NCBI GenBank assembly: GCA_002747735.1 | Contig: PDQE01000023.1 | Location: 1-9,497 of the forward strand | Reading direction: 5' to 3' | Length of the DNA: 9,497 nucleotides | Source of the DNA: Flavobacteriales bacterium | GTDB taxonomy: Bacteria; Bacteroidota; Bacteroidia; Flavobacteriales; Flavobacteriaceae | Shown: one piece after another, positions 1-6,832 of the stretch | Numbering within the stretch: the first letter of the stretch is position 1 | Layout of the letters: each line of letters begins with the position of its first letter | Made by a program: the position numbers and the translations under genes | The notes under the pieces: generated by a model | What the model was told of the DNA's origin: nothing | Databases searched by the model: none | Seen by the model: only the letters and a program-made list of their open reading frames with translations

Positions 1-92
1 TAATATAAATTGAGACATAAAAATGTAGAACTGTTTTTATCAACCTCTTCTTTTATCCCCTTTCTAAAGGGAAAAGGTTTTCAACTAATCTT
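1..92. other. Non-coding left flank
   Basis: No plausible gene was found on either strand. The only local structure is a tight palindrome, ccctttctaaaggg at 58-71, which is not followed by a T run on either strand and so does not look like a terminator. The gene upstream of this window is not visible. Confidence 0.5.
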
Positions 93-256
93 ATACCAAA
101 TCTAATATATAATGCTACATATAATTAGATAAATTTTCACTTCTACTACGTTAAAAATACTCGCCATAGCTAAGGCTATGTCTGCGTTTTTCGCCTTGTA
201 TAAGTAAAAATTTACCCCCAAATCCAATATATCATTATACATTAGATTTGGTATTA
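91..256. repeat. MITE/REP-like palindromic element with terminal inverted repeats
   Basis: Positions 93-114 and 233-254 are inverted copies of each other that match at 21 of 22 bases (core ataccaaatctaat against attagatttggtat). A second, inner inverted pair lies at 130-142 and 202-214 (12 of 13 bases). The centre holds a perfect hairpin: catagc at 165-170, loop taag, gctatg at 175-180. The trinucleotide TTA stands at 91-93 and again at 254-256, directly outside a taccaaat...atttggta palindrome, so it may be a target-site duplication, although a 3-base match can arise by chance. No open frame of useful size lies inside. The nested symmetry, the size of about 160 bp and the intergenic position fit a non-autonomous miniature element or a REP-type dispersed repeat. 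The structure is seen directly; mobility and copy number are inference. Confidence 0.7.
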
Positions 257-351
257 CAATTGTTCTCCAGAGGTAACAGCTAAAATAATAGGCAGGAGCA
301 GGTTAAAAAAGATATATTTTGTCTGATTTTTTTAATTTTAATACGCTTTAT

Positions 352-382
352 TTTGTTTTTGTTAATGTAATTTTTAACTTTG
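352..382 (+). promoter_or_regulatory. Bacteroidota-type promoter of the tetR-led operon
   Basis: TAACTTTG at 375-382 matches the -7 consensus TAnnTTTG of Bacteroidota exactly. TTTG at 352-355 is a -33 element at a spacing of 19 nt, which is normal for this promoter class. Transcription would start near 388, leaving a leader of about 15 nt before the ATG at 404. This is the only good promoter match upstream of the six-gene run, and the internal gaps are too short for obvious further ones. Confidence 0.6.
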
Positions 383-395
383 ACCAATCGTTTAA
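379..395. promoter_or_regulatory. Possible TetR-family operator over the -7 box
   Basis: The 17-mer tttgaccaatcgtttaa is an imperfect palindrome centred on 387, with five of eight base pairs symmetric. It overlaps the end of the -7 element and the predicted transcription start. An operator here would block RNA polymerase, as expected for an autorepressing TetR-family protein encoded immediately downstream. The symmetry is weak, so this is only a candidate. Confidence 0.25.
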
Positions 396-403
396 TTTAA
401 AAA

Positions 404-991
404 ATGAGTCCTCGTACGCCTCAACAGCTCAAAACATTTAGAGCACAAAAAAAGTTAGAGATTATAAGTAAAGCATTAGTTCTTTTTGCTGAAAACGGAT
501 ATTTCAATACTTCCGTAAGTGATATAGCAAAAACTGTGGGGATGTCTAAAGGGCTTTTATATAGTTATTTTGAGAGTAAAGAAGTATTGTTAAACGAAGT
601 TATTGCCTATTCCCTGCGTGAAGGTGCTCAAATGTATATGCCCAAAGAAGAACTCAAAGGCTTACATCCTCAGGATATCTTTAAAAAAGCCATAGAAGGG
701 TATTTTGATTTGCTCCAAGAAAAAAAAGAACTCTGGCGGCTGATTGTCTCTGTGGCTATTCATGTGAGTTCCATTCCGTCAGTCTATAATACAATCACAT
801 TGGTATATGAAGAACTGTTGGCACAAATGGAAGAACTGTTTGTACTTATAGGACATGAAAACCCAAAAAATGAAGCCATAAAATTGGGTGCTGTCTTTGA
901 CGGTATAGGTATCCAATATCTTATTTTTGGTAAAGAATATCCTTTACAACAGATAAAAGAAAACATACTCAATACATATTTAAAAAAATAA
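404..991 (+). CDS. TetR/AcrR-family transcriptional regulator
   Basis: This 195-residue protein has the length and layout of TetR-family repressors. The N-terminal DNA-binding domain covers about residues 14-62. Its helix-turn-helix at about 36-60 contains the family pattern T-S-V-S-D-I-A-K-x-V-G-M-S-K-G followed by LYSYFESKEVLL. The C-terminal two-thirds is the helical ligand-binding and dimerisation part, which is variable and gives no clue to the inducer. It is the first gene of the operon, 9 nt before the LolA-like gene, and it lies directly behind the promoter and a weak palindrome. Autorepression, and control of the whole envelope-transport operon, are therefore likely by inference. The family assignment is firm; the ligand is unknown. 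By analogy with other TetR regulators of transporters it could be an amphiphile or the cargo itself. Confidence 0.93.
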   Translation: MSPRTPQQLKTFRAQKKLEIISKALVLFAENGYFNTSVSDIAKTVGMSKGLLYSYFESKEVLLNEVIAYSLREGAQMYMPKEELKGLHPQDIFKKAIEGYFDLLQEKKELWRLIVSVAIHVSSIPSVYNTITLVYEELLAQMEELFVLIGHENPKNEAIKLGAVFDGIGIQYLIFGKEYPLQQIKENILNTYLKK

Positions 992-1000
992 AAATCTACA

Positions 1001-1738
1001 ATGAAAAAATTTTTAATATTCCTTTTTTTTATATCAGGATTATCATTTGCTCAGACTGCTGACGAGATTATCAAAAAAGCCGATGAAAAATTTAGGGGTA
1101 AAACGTCGTATGCAGAGATGACTATTGACATTATCCGTCCTAAATGGACCAAACAGATGAAACTTAAAGGATGGTCAAAAGGTGATGATTATTCGGTTTC
1201 TATAATTACTGCACCTGCTAAAGAAAAAGGTACTGTTTTTTTGATGCGTGATAAAGAAGTTTGGAACTATATTCCTAATATAGACCGGAGTATAAAATTC
1301 CCGCCCTCAATGATGTTACAGAACTGGATGGGAACAGATCTTACGAATGACGATCTGGTTAAACAATCTTCTATTATAGAAGATTATACCCACAAGATTA
1401 CCGGAGAGGAAACAAAAGAGGGCTATCCCTGTTGGAAAATTGAATTGACGCCAAAAGAAAATGCACCTGTGGTTTGGGGCAAAGTAGTAATCTGGGTGGA
1501 TAAAACAGAATATATGATGATGCAAACAGATTATTATGATGAAGATGATTATCTGGTCAATAAAATGGTAGGCAGTGATGTAAAAGTATTTGAAGGAAAG
1601 AAATTACCTTCAAAACTACGGATAATTCCTGTTGATAAGGACGGGCAGGAAACGGTAATGACTTATAATGTCTTGCAATTTGACCTGAAAATTCCCGACA
1701 GCTATTTTACTACCAACTATATGAAAAGGATAAGGTAG
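1001..1738 (+). CDS. Secreted LolA-fold outer membrane lipoprotein-sorting-like protein
   Basis: This 245-residue protein has a clear Sec signal peptide: MKK, a hydrophobic run of about residues 4-16, and probable cleavage after SFA at residue 17. There is no lipobox cysteine, so a soluble periplasmic protein is expected. The mature part carries marks of the LolA_like family (PF17131, often annotated as outer membrane lipoprotein-sorting protein): W88-x-Y90-x-P92 with NIDRSIKFPPS after it, then WMGTDLTNDDLV at 109-120, and GYPCWKIEL at about 141-149. LolA-fold proteins are half-closed beta barrels that shield acyl chains in the periplasm. Placement directly before two FtsX permeases, an ATPase and an outer-membrane barrel supports a carrier role. 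It is not clearly the housekeeping LolA. The cargo is unknown. The gap to the next gene is 21 nt. Confidence 0.88.
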   Translation: MKKFLIFLFFISGLSFAQTADEIIKKADEKFRGKTSYAEMTIDIIRPKWTKQMKLKGWSKGDDYSVSIITAPAKEKGTVFLMRDKEVWNYIPNIDRSIKFPPSMMLQNWMGTDLTNDDLVKQSSIIEDYTHKITGEETKEGYPCWKIELTPKENAPVVWGKVVIWVDKTEYMMMQTDYYDEDDYLVNKMVGSDVKVFEGKKLPSKLRIIPVDKDGQETVMTYNVLQFDLKIPDSYFTTNYMKRIR

Positions 1739-1759
1739 CTAAATCTAAAAACAATAACT

Positions 1760-2986
1760 ATGTTATTTAAACTGGCCTGGAGAAATATTTGGCGTAATAA
1801 ACGGAGAACCTTAATCACCGTAGCTTCTATTTTCTTTGCAGTTTTGTTTTCGGTTTTTATGAATTCTTTTCAAAAAGGGGCTTGGGTGCGTATGCTCGAT
1901 AATATTGTAAATTATTATTATGGCTATGCCCAAATACATCAAAACGGATATTGGGAAGATAGAACAATAGACGATTCAATGGACTATACTCATGAACTCC
2001 ATGAATTGCCCAATAAAATAGAGGGGCTAAAAGATATGGTTCCCAGATTAGAAACATTTACCCTGTTGAGCTCAGGGCAATATACTAATGCTTTGATGTT
2101 GGTTGGTACCGATCCTGAGAAAGAGAATAACTTGACAGCCCTTAAAGAGAAGATTACCGAAGGGGCTTATTTTTCGGCAGATGACAAATCACTTTTGGTG
2201 GCGGATGGTGTTAAAGACTTGCTCAAAATAAAATTGGGTGATACTCTTATCGTGATGACCCAAGGGTTTAGGGGTGTACAGGCTGCAGGAAAATATCCCG
2301 TAACGGGTTTTGTACATTTTGCATCACCCGAACTGAATAAATCAATGGTGTATTTGCCCTTAAAAGAAGTGCAATACTTATTGGGTGCAGAAAACCGGTT
2401 GACCTCATTGGCACTTCAGTTGGATTCTCGTGATGACCTGTCGCAGGTAGTTGCTCAGGTTACCGGGGTTTTGGATATGGAACAATATGAAGTAATGGAC
2501 TGGAAAGAACTGCTGCCGGATTTGGTAGAAGCTCAAAAAACAGATACGGCCGGAAATTATATTTTCTTATTTGTTTTATATCTAATCATTTCTTTTGGGG
2601 TATTTGGCACCATTCTTATGATGGTCAAAGAACGGATGTATGAATTTGGAGTCTTATTGGCAATTGGTATGAGCAGGGCTAAATTAGCACTTACCACTTG
2701 GTTGGAGATAATTTTTATGGCTATGATAGGAGCTTTATTGGGTATTCTTGGAGCCTTACCACTGGTATTTTATTTTTATAAAAACCCGATTGATTTTTCA
2801 CAATTTGGTGAAGAAATGGCCAATACCTATAAAAAATGGGGCTTTGACCCCATATTTCCAACGGTTATTGAAAGCCAATTGTTTTACTCACAGGCCTTAT
2901 TGGTCTTTCTTATTACAACAATTTTGGCCGGATATGCCATTTGGAAAATAATTAAATTAAAACCCATCAAAGCGATGCAGGAGTAA
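1760..2986 (+). CDS. ABC transporter permease, FtsX/LolC-LolE/MacB type (first of two)
   Basis: This 408-residue protein has the four-helix layout of type VII (MacB/LolCDE-like) ABC permeases. TM1 is at about 17-36, a large periplasmic domain at about 40-262 (MacB_PCD-like), and TM2 to TM4 are at about 267-288, 316-339 and 378-398. The N-terminal amphipathic segment LAWRNIWRNKRRT is characteristic. The cytoplasmic stretch MMVKERMYEFGVLLAIGMSR (287-306) is the FtsX-domain coupling region that docks on the ATPase. Such permeases do not move substrate through a channel. They use ATP-driven motion of the periplasmic domain to extract or expel substrates from the membrane surface. It is paralogous to the next gene, suggesting a heterodimer like LolC and LolE. 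The C-terminus KLKPIKAMQE is the usual family ending. Confidence 0.92.
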   Translation: MLFKLAWRNIWRNKRRTLITVASIFFAVLFSVFMNSFQKGAWVRMLDNIVNYYYGYAQIHQNGYWEDRTIDDSMDYTHELHELPNKIEGLKDMVPRLETFTLLSSGQYTNALMLVGTDPEKENNLTALKEKITEGAYFSADDKSLLVADGVKDLLKIKLGDTLIVMTQGFRGVQAAGKYPVTGFVHFASPELNKSMVYLPLKEVQYLLGAENRLTSLALQLDSRDDLSQVVAQVTGVLDMEQYEVMDWKELLPDLVEAQKTDTAGNYIFLFVLYLIISFGVFGTILMMVKERMYEFGVLLAIGMSRAKLALTTWLEIIFMAMIGALLGILGALPLVFYFYKNPIDFSQFGEEMANTYKKWGFDPIFPTVIESQLFYSQALLVFLITTILAGYAIWKIIKLKPIKAMQE

Positions 2987-2989
2987 AAA

Positions 2990-3031
2990 ATGAAAGAGTA
3001 TTACAAAAACATCACCCTGAAATGTTATTAA
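2990..3031 (+). other. 13-codon mini-ORF overlapping the start of the second permease gene
   Basis: An ATG at 2990 opens a 13-codon frame (MKEYYKNITLKCY) that stops at 3029-3031, beyond the permease ATG at 3022 and in another frame. An AGGAG at 2979-2983, within the last codons of the upstream permease gene, sits 6 nt before this ATG and is a better Shine-Dalgarno match than any main gene here has. It may couple translation across the 35-nt gap. Equally it may be a chance frame, since Bacteroidota rely little on Shine-Dalgarno pairing. Confidence 0.25.
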
Positions 3032-4293
3032 AAATAGCGTGGCGAAATATCTGGCGTAATAAAACCCGCAGCTTGGTAGTTATGGGGGCTGTAATCATTG
3101 GTATATGGTCTATTATTTTTTTGGTGGGAATGGTCAACGGAATGGTAGAAGGTTATATTGATAATACCATTAAAAATGAAGTGTCACATATTAAAGTCCA
3201 ACATCCTAAATTTATCGATAACAAAGAAGTAAAATACAATATCCCTGATGCATCACAAATAGTTCAGGCTATAGATACCATAAAGGGTGTAAAATCAGTA
3301 TCTGATAAGACCGTAACCAATGTTATGATTAGTTCTGGACGCTCTAACAGAGGAGGTACGGCTATTGGGATTGTTCCTTCTTTAGAAACGGATGTGTCGG
3401 GTATCCATAAAAAAATGGTAGAGGGAACCTATTTGTCTGATACAGATAAGAATAAGATTATTATCAGTAAACGTCTGGCTGAGAAACTTAAAGTAAAATT
3501 ACGTTCTAAACTGGTATTGACTTTTCAGAATTTCGAAAATGATATTACTATGGGTGCTTTTCGTATATCGGGGATTTTCGATACCGGAAATAATATGTAC
3601 GATGACGTTACCGTATTTGTTAGGCTCAAAGATATGAACCGTATTTTACAGGCTAAAGATGTGGCACATGAGGTGGCTATTTTAATTGATGACCTTAAAG
3701 ATTTGAATACCATTGAAAGCAAGATTAAAAAGAGGTACCCAAATTATTTGGTTAGAAATTATAAAGAGATACAACCGGAACTTGCCCTTTTTCAGCAACA
3801 GATTAAAATGTCAGGTATTATCTATATGATTATTTTTATGTTGGCTCTGGTGTTTGGTATTATCAATACCATGATGATGGCTGTATTAGAGAGAGTTCGC
3901 GAACTTGGGGTTTTAATGGCTGTAGGTATGAATAGGTATAGGGTCTTTATGATGATTGTAATTGAAACACTCTTTTTAGCATTGATTGCTGCACCGATAG
4001 GATTGTTGCTTGGATATGCCACAAATGCGTATTTTAATAAACAAGGATTGAATATGTTCTTTTATTCCGAAGAGGGCCTGCGTCAGTTTGGCTTCGATAA
4101 TCTTATTTATCCTACAGTACCGGTAACGATTTATGTACAATTAGTTGTGGCCATTACCTTTACGGCATTAATTGGGTCGTTATATCCGGCTTTTAAAGCG
4201 ATTAGGCTGAGTCCTGTAGAAGCTATTAGGGGTAGTTTCCAAGCTAAAAAAGGGTTTATTTTCAAATTCTTTAACAAGAAATCTAAATTGTAA
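3022..4293 (+). CDS. ABC transporter permease, FtsX/LolC-LolE/MacB type (second of two)
   Basis: This 423-residue protein has the same architecture as the preceding gene product. The N-terminal segment is LLKIAWRNIWRNKTRS and TM1 lies at about 17-40. A periplasmic domain of about 220 residues follows, then TM2 to TM4 at about 264-287, 308-333 and 369-391. The coupling segment MMMAVLERVRELGVLMAVGM (284-303) and the terminal motif AIRLSPVEAIRG are typical FtsX-domain marks. A basic tail (KKGFIFKFFNKKSKL) ends the protein on the cytoplasmic side. The two permeases share the start motif and the fold but have diverged in the periplasmic domain, which fits a LolC/LolE-like heterodimer in which one partner contacts the periplasmic carrier. 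No signature settles which partner does so. The ATPase gene begins 6 nt after the stop. Confidence 0.92.
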   Translation: MLLKIAWRNIWRNKTRSLVVMGAVIIGIWSIIFLVGMVNGMVEGYIDNTIKNEVSHIKVQHPKFIDNKEVKYNIPDASQIVQAIDTIKGVKSVSDKTVTNVMISSGRSNRGGTAIGIVPSLETDVSGIHKKMVEGTYLSDTDKNKIIISKRLAEKLKVKLRSKLVLTFQNFENDITMGAFRISGIFDTGNNMYDDVTVFVRLKDMNRILQAKDVAHEVAILIDDLKDLNTIESKIKKRYPNYLVRNYKEIQPELALFQQQIKMSGIIYMIIFMLALVFGIINTMMMAVLERVRELGVLMAVGMNRYRVFMMIVIETLFLALIAAPIGLLLGYATNAYFNKQGLNMFFYSEEGLRQFGFDNLIYPTVPVTIYVQLVVAITFTALIGSLYPAFKAIRLSPVEAIRGSFQAKKGFIFKFFNKKSKL

Positions 4294-4299
4294 ATCATT

Positions 4300-4992
4300 A
4301 TGGCGTTAATATCTGCTAAAAATATCACAAAAACTTATAATCCTAATAAGATTCCTGTTCATGCACTAAGAGGCGTTAACCTCAAAATTGAAGAAGGTGA
4401 ATTTACGGCTATTGTAGGCCCTTCGGGTTCGGGAAAAACTACGCTGTTAAATATCATTGGGGGCTTAGACCGTCAAACGGAAGGTACCATACTTGTTGAT
4501 GGGGTTGACATACAGCAACTTTCTGATAATAAACTCATAGATTTCAGGAAAAATAAAATAGGCTTTGTATTTCAGTCGTATAACCTAATTCCTGTATTTA
4601 CAGCTGCTGAAAATATTGGGTTTATTATGCTGTTGCAAAAGAAATCACAAGCAGAAATAGATAAAAGGGTACAAAACCTGTTAGAAGCTGTTGGTATTAC
4701 AGAGCAAAAAGATAAACGTCCCAACCAGATGAGTGGTGGCCAACAGCAACGTGTAGCGGTTGCCAGAGCTTTGGCCTCAAAACCGAAGTTTGTATTGGCC
4801 GATGAGCCAACGGCTAACCTCGATTCGAAATCGACTTCCGGGCTGCTTGAAATTATGGAAAACCTTAATAAAACTGAAGGGACTACTTTTATATTTTCCA
4901 CACACGACCAACGGGTAATAGACAGGGCACACCGTATTGTTACGCTGGAAGATGGAAAAATAATTGATGATTGTATTCAAAAGCTAAAATGA
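4300..4992 (+). CDS. ABC transporter ATP-binding protein, LolD/MacB family
   Basis: This 230-residue nucleotide-binding subunit has every catalytic motif intact. Walker A GPSGSGKTT is at 40-48 and the Q-loop is at Q92 in VFQSYNLIP. The signature MSGGQQQRVAVARAL is at 144-158, Walker B FVLADEP at 164-170 with E169 catalytic, the D-loop NLDS at 173-176, and the switch His at 202 (STHD). The phrase FQSYNLIPVFTAAENI and the length are typical of the LolD/MacB/FtsE group. It is expected to form a cytoplasmic dimer that drives the two FtsX permeases encoded just upstream. The final codons overlap the next gene by ATGA (4989-4992), which implies translational coupling to the barrel protein. The name lolD is withheld because the genomic context points to a dedicated system, not the housekeeping one. 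Confidence 0.95.
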   Translation: MALISAKNITKTYNPNKIPVHALRGVNLKIEEGEFTAIVGPSGSGKTTLLNIIGGLDRQTEGTILVDGVDIQQLSDNKLIDFRKNKIGFVFQSYNLIPVFTAAENIGFIMLLQKKSQAEIDKRVQNLLEAVGITEQKDKRPNQMSGGQQQRVAVARALASKPKFVLADEPTANLDSKSTSGLLEIMENLNKTEGTTFIFSTHDQRVIDRAHRIVTLEDGKIIDDCIQKLK

Positions 4993-6164
4993 TACGCATT
5001 CAAATAATATTGGTTTTTGTATATACTGTACTGGCTGGTGATATTATGTTTGGACAGGAAACCGCTGACAGTTGGGCTTCAAAGTATCTGTCATTCTCAG
5101 GTTATCTCAAATATATGAATACTTCATCTTTTAGGAATCTCGATGTTATTCTGTCAGATAACCTCATTCACAACAGGCTTAACTTTAAGGCCTATATAAA
5201 TAAGAATGTTACTTTTACTACAGAAATGCGTAACCGAATGGTGTGGGGTAACACCCTGAACTTATATCCAAATTATCCTGAATTATTAGATAGTAATAAC
5301 GATGGTATCGACCTTAGTTTTTTTCCCGTAAAAGAAAAAGGGTTTATAATGCTTTTAGAAATAGACCGTTTGAATTTTGACTTTTCCAATGAAAAATGGC
5401 ATGTTGTAATAGGTAGGCAACGTATTAATTGGGGAAAGAACTTGGCCTGGAATCCCAATGACATTTTTAATACCTATAATTTTTTTGATTTTGATTATGA
5501 AGAACGTCCCGGTACAGATGCCCTTAGGGTTCAGTATTATTTGTCAGGCAATTCTAGTATTGAGACAGCTATCAATTATAAAAAAAATTGGGATGACAAT
5601 ACACTCGCTTTAAAGTATAATTTTCATGCAGGCAATTACGATTTCCAGATATTAACTGCTAAATATCTGCGTGATTTTATGATGGGATTGGGTTGGGAAG
5701 GTGTTATTAAAAATATAGGGTTTAAAGGCGAATTGAGCTATTTTAGCCCTAAAGACAAGGAATTTGATAATACTTTTGTAGGGGCTTTATCCCTTGATTA
5801 TTATTTTAAAAATGGCATTGCAATCAATTTGGGAAGCCTTTATAACAGTACGGGTATTTCGCAAATAACAAATCTGGATATTTCTGAATTCAGTTCGGTA
5901 AAAGTAAGCCCTAAACGACTAATGCCCAACAAATGGTCATTTTTTGCTCAAGCTTCAAAAGCATTCACACCCGCCATAAATGCCTCCTTTTCTGCTATTT
6001 ATGCAAAGGAATTGGATGCATATTTTGCCATGCCTCAGTTTAGTTATAATATTGCTCAAAACTGGGATGTTGATATTACGGGACAGTTGTTCTATGGTAA
6101 AGAAAATGATAAGATTACCAATTTGGCTAATAGCATTTTTCTTAGATTTAGATATAGTTTTTAA
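4989..6164 (+). CDS. Outer-membrane beta-barrel protein (DUF1302/porin-like)
   Basis: The start is placed at the ATG at 4989, which overlaps the ATPase stop as ATGA, giving 391 residues. The frame stays open to a TTG at 4971, but that would add charged residues before the signal peptide and lie deeper inside the ATPase gene. The N-terminus MIRIQIILVFVYTVLAG ends near MFGQ at about residue 22 and looks like a Sec signal. The mature part shows alternating hydrophobic strands rich in aromatic residues and Asn, and ends in LRFRYSF. A terminal Phe is the usual signal for BAM-dependent outer-membrane insertion. The segment GRQRINWGKNLAWNPNDIF (142-160) followed by ERPGTDALRVQYY resembles the WGxxxxxNPxD region of DUF1302/alginate-export-like barrels. 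That family link is from memory and tentative. The operon context suggests an outer-membrane receiver or exit for the system. Confidence 0.75.
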   Translation: MIRIQIILVFVYTVLAGDIMFGQETADSWASKYLSFSGYLKYMNTSSFRNLDVILSDNLIHNRLNFKAYINKNVTFTTEMRNRMVWGNTLNLYPNYPELLDSNNDGIDLSFFPVKEKGFIMLLEIDRLNFDFSNEKWHVVIGRQRINWGKNLAWNPNDIFNTYNFFDFDYEERPGTDALRVQYYLSGNSSIETAINYKKNWDDNTLALKYNFHAGNYDFQILTAKYLRDFMMGLGWEGVIKNIGFKGELSYFSPKDKEFDNTFVGALSLDYYFKNGIAINLGSLYNSTGISQITNLDISEFSSVKVSPKRLMPNKWSFFAQASKAFTPAINASFSAIYAKELDAYFAMPQFSYNIAQNWDVDITGQLFYGKENDKITNLANSIFLRFRYSF

Positions 6165-6218
6165 CCGTTTATAATTGAATGGCAATTGGTTGATGAATCT
6201 ACTAAATTTTTAATATGC

Positions 6219-6257
6219 TTTAACTTGTGTTAAAACAAACACTATTTTGTATTTTTG
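6219..6257 (+). promoter_or_regulatory. Promoter of ppa with an overlapping inverted repeat
   Basis: TATTTTTG at 6250-6257 matches the Bacteroidota -7 consensus TAnnTTTG. TTG at 6225-6227 can serve as the -33 element at a spacing of 22 nt, within the usual 17-23 range. A perfect inverted repeat, TTTAAC (6219-6224), TTGT, GTTAAA (6229-6234), is centred on that -33 element. It could be an operator, though such AT-rich palindromes also occur by chance. No terminator is visible between the barrel gene and this site, so some read-through from the operon is possible. Confidence 0.5.
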
Positions 6258-6272
6258 CCCAAAATTGAAAAA

Positions 6273-6800
6273 ATGACAAATAATATTAAAGAAACCTTTG
6301 ATGTTTTGATAGAAATTCCAAAAGGAAGCCGAAACAAGTATGAATATGATTTTGTATTAAATAAAATACGTTTTGATCGTACCCTATTTTCCTCAATGAT
6401 GTACCCCGGAGATTATGGTTTTATACCGGAAACATTAGCTCTTGATGAAGACCCGTTGGATGTTTTGGTACTTAATACAGAGCCTACTTACCCAATGGTG
6501 GTAATGGAAGTACGTCCTATAGGTGTTTTTCACATGACCGATGAAAAAGGGCCGGATGAAAAATTAATCTGCGTACCGGTTTCTGATCCGCTTTGGAGTG
6601 ACAGTAAAGATATTTCTGACCTTACCCCACACAGGTTAAAAGAAATAGAACACTTTTTTCAGGTTTATAAAGACTTAGAAGAAAAAAAAGTAGATGTAGG
6701 CGGCTGGGGCAATGCCGAAAAGGCTGTTGAAATATACTACAAAAGTGTAGAACGGTATGAAAATAGTGAGCATAAAAAAAAGCGGACTTTTACCATTTAA
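6273..6800 (+). CDS. ppa: Inorganic pyrophosphatase, family I (soluble)
   Basis: This cytoplasmic enzyme hydrolyses pyrophosphate to two phosphates with Mg2+, pulling biosynthetic reactions forward. The ATG at 6273 gives 175 residues, nearly the length of the E. coli enzyme. The frame extends to a TTG at 6255, but that codon lies inside the -7 promoter box. All expected active-site residues can be placed against E. coli PPase: E14 (EIPKGS), K22 and E24 (KYEYD), R36, Y48 (YPGDYGF), the metal-binding signature D58-E-D60-P-L-D63, D90, D95 and K97 (DEKGPDEK), and Y132-K133. The C-terminus ends with a lysine-rich stretch before RTFTI. It is followed by a strong terminator and then by the membrane pyrophosphatase gene, so both pyrophosphate-consuming activities sit side by side. 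Confidence 0.96.
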   Translation: MTNNIKETFDVLIEIPKGSRNKYEYDFVLNKIRFDRTLFSSMMYPGDYGFIPETLALDEDPLDVLVLNTEPTYPMVVMEVRPIGVFHMTDEKGPDEKLICVPVSDPLWSDSKDISDLTPHRLKEIEHFFQVYKDLEEKKVDVGGWGNAEKAVEIYYKSVERYENSEHKKKRTFTI

Positions 6801-6832
6801 TTACGCTTTATAGCTTGTTGTTTTAATGGATA

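Noticed and set aside
58..71. Palindrome ccctttctaaaggg as a terminator of an upstream gene
   Set aside because: The loop would be only two bases and no T run follows on either strand.
1023..1030. Run of eight T in the signal-peptide codons of the LolA-like gene as a phase-variation switch
   Set aside because: Runs of seven to eight A or T occur repeatedly in this AT-rich window, for example at 720-727 and 6774-6781, so this one is not exceptional.
2748..2951. 67-codon frame on the + strand inside the first permease gene
   Set aside because: It is a shifted-frame shadow of the permease with no independent start signal or family match.
4572..4901. 109-codon open frame on the minus strand inside the ATPase gene
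   Set aside because: It is antisense to the conserved motifs of the ATPase and has no promoter, leader or family resemblance.
4971..4988. TTG start that would lengthen the barrel protein by six residues
   Set aside because: The ATG at 4989 forms an ATGA overlap and places the signal peptide at the N-terminus; TTG starts are rare.
1001..4992. Naming the genes lolA, lolC, lolE and lolD
   Set aside because: The family resemblance is good, but the tetR and barrel partners and the PF17131-type carrier suggest a separate system, and the rest of the genome is not visible.
6255..6272. TTG start that would lengthen ppa by six residues
   Set aside because: The codon lies inside the -7 promoter box, and the ATG at 6273 gives the normal family length.
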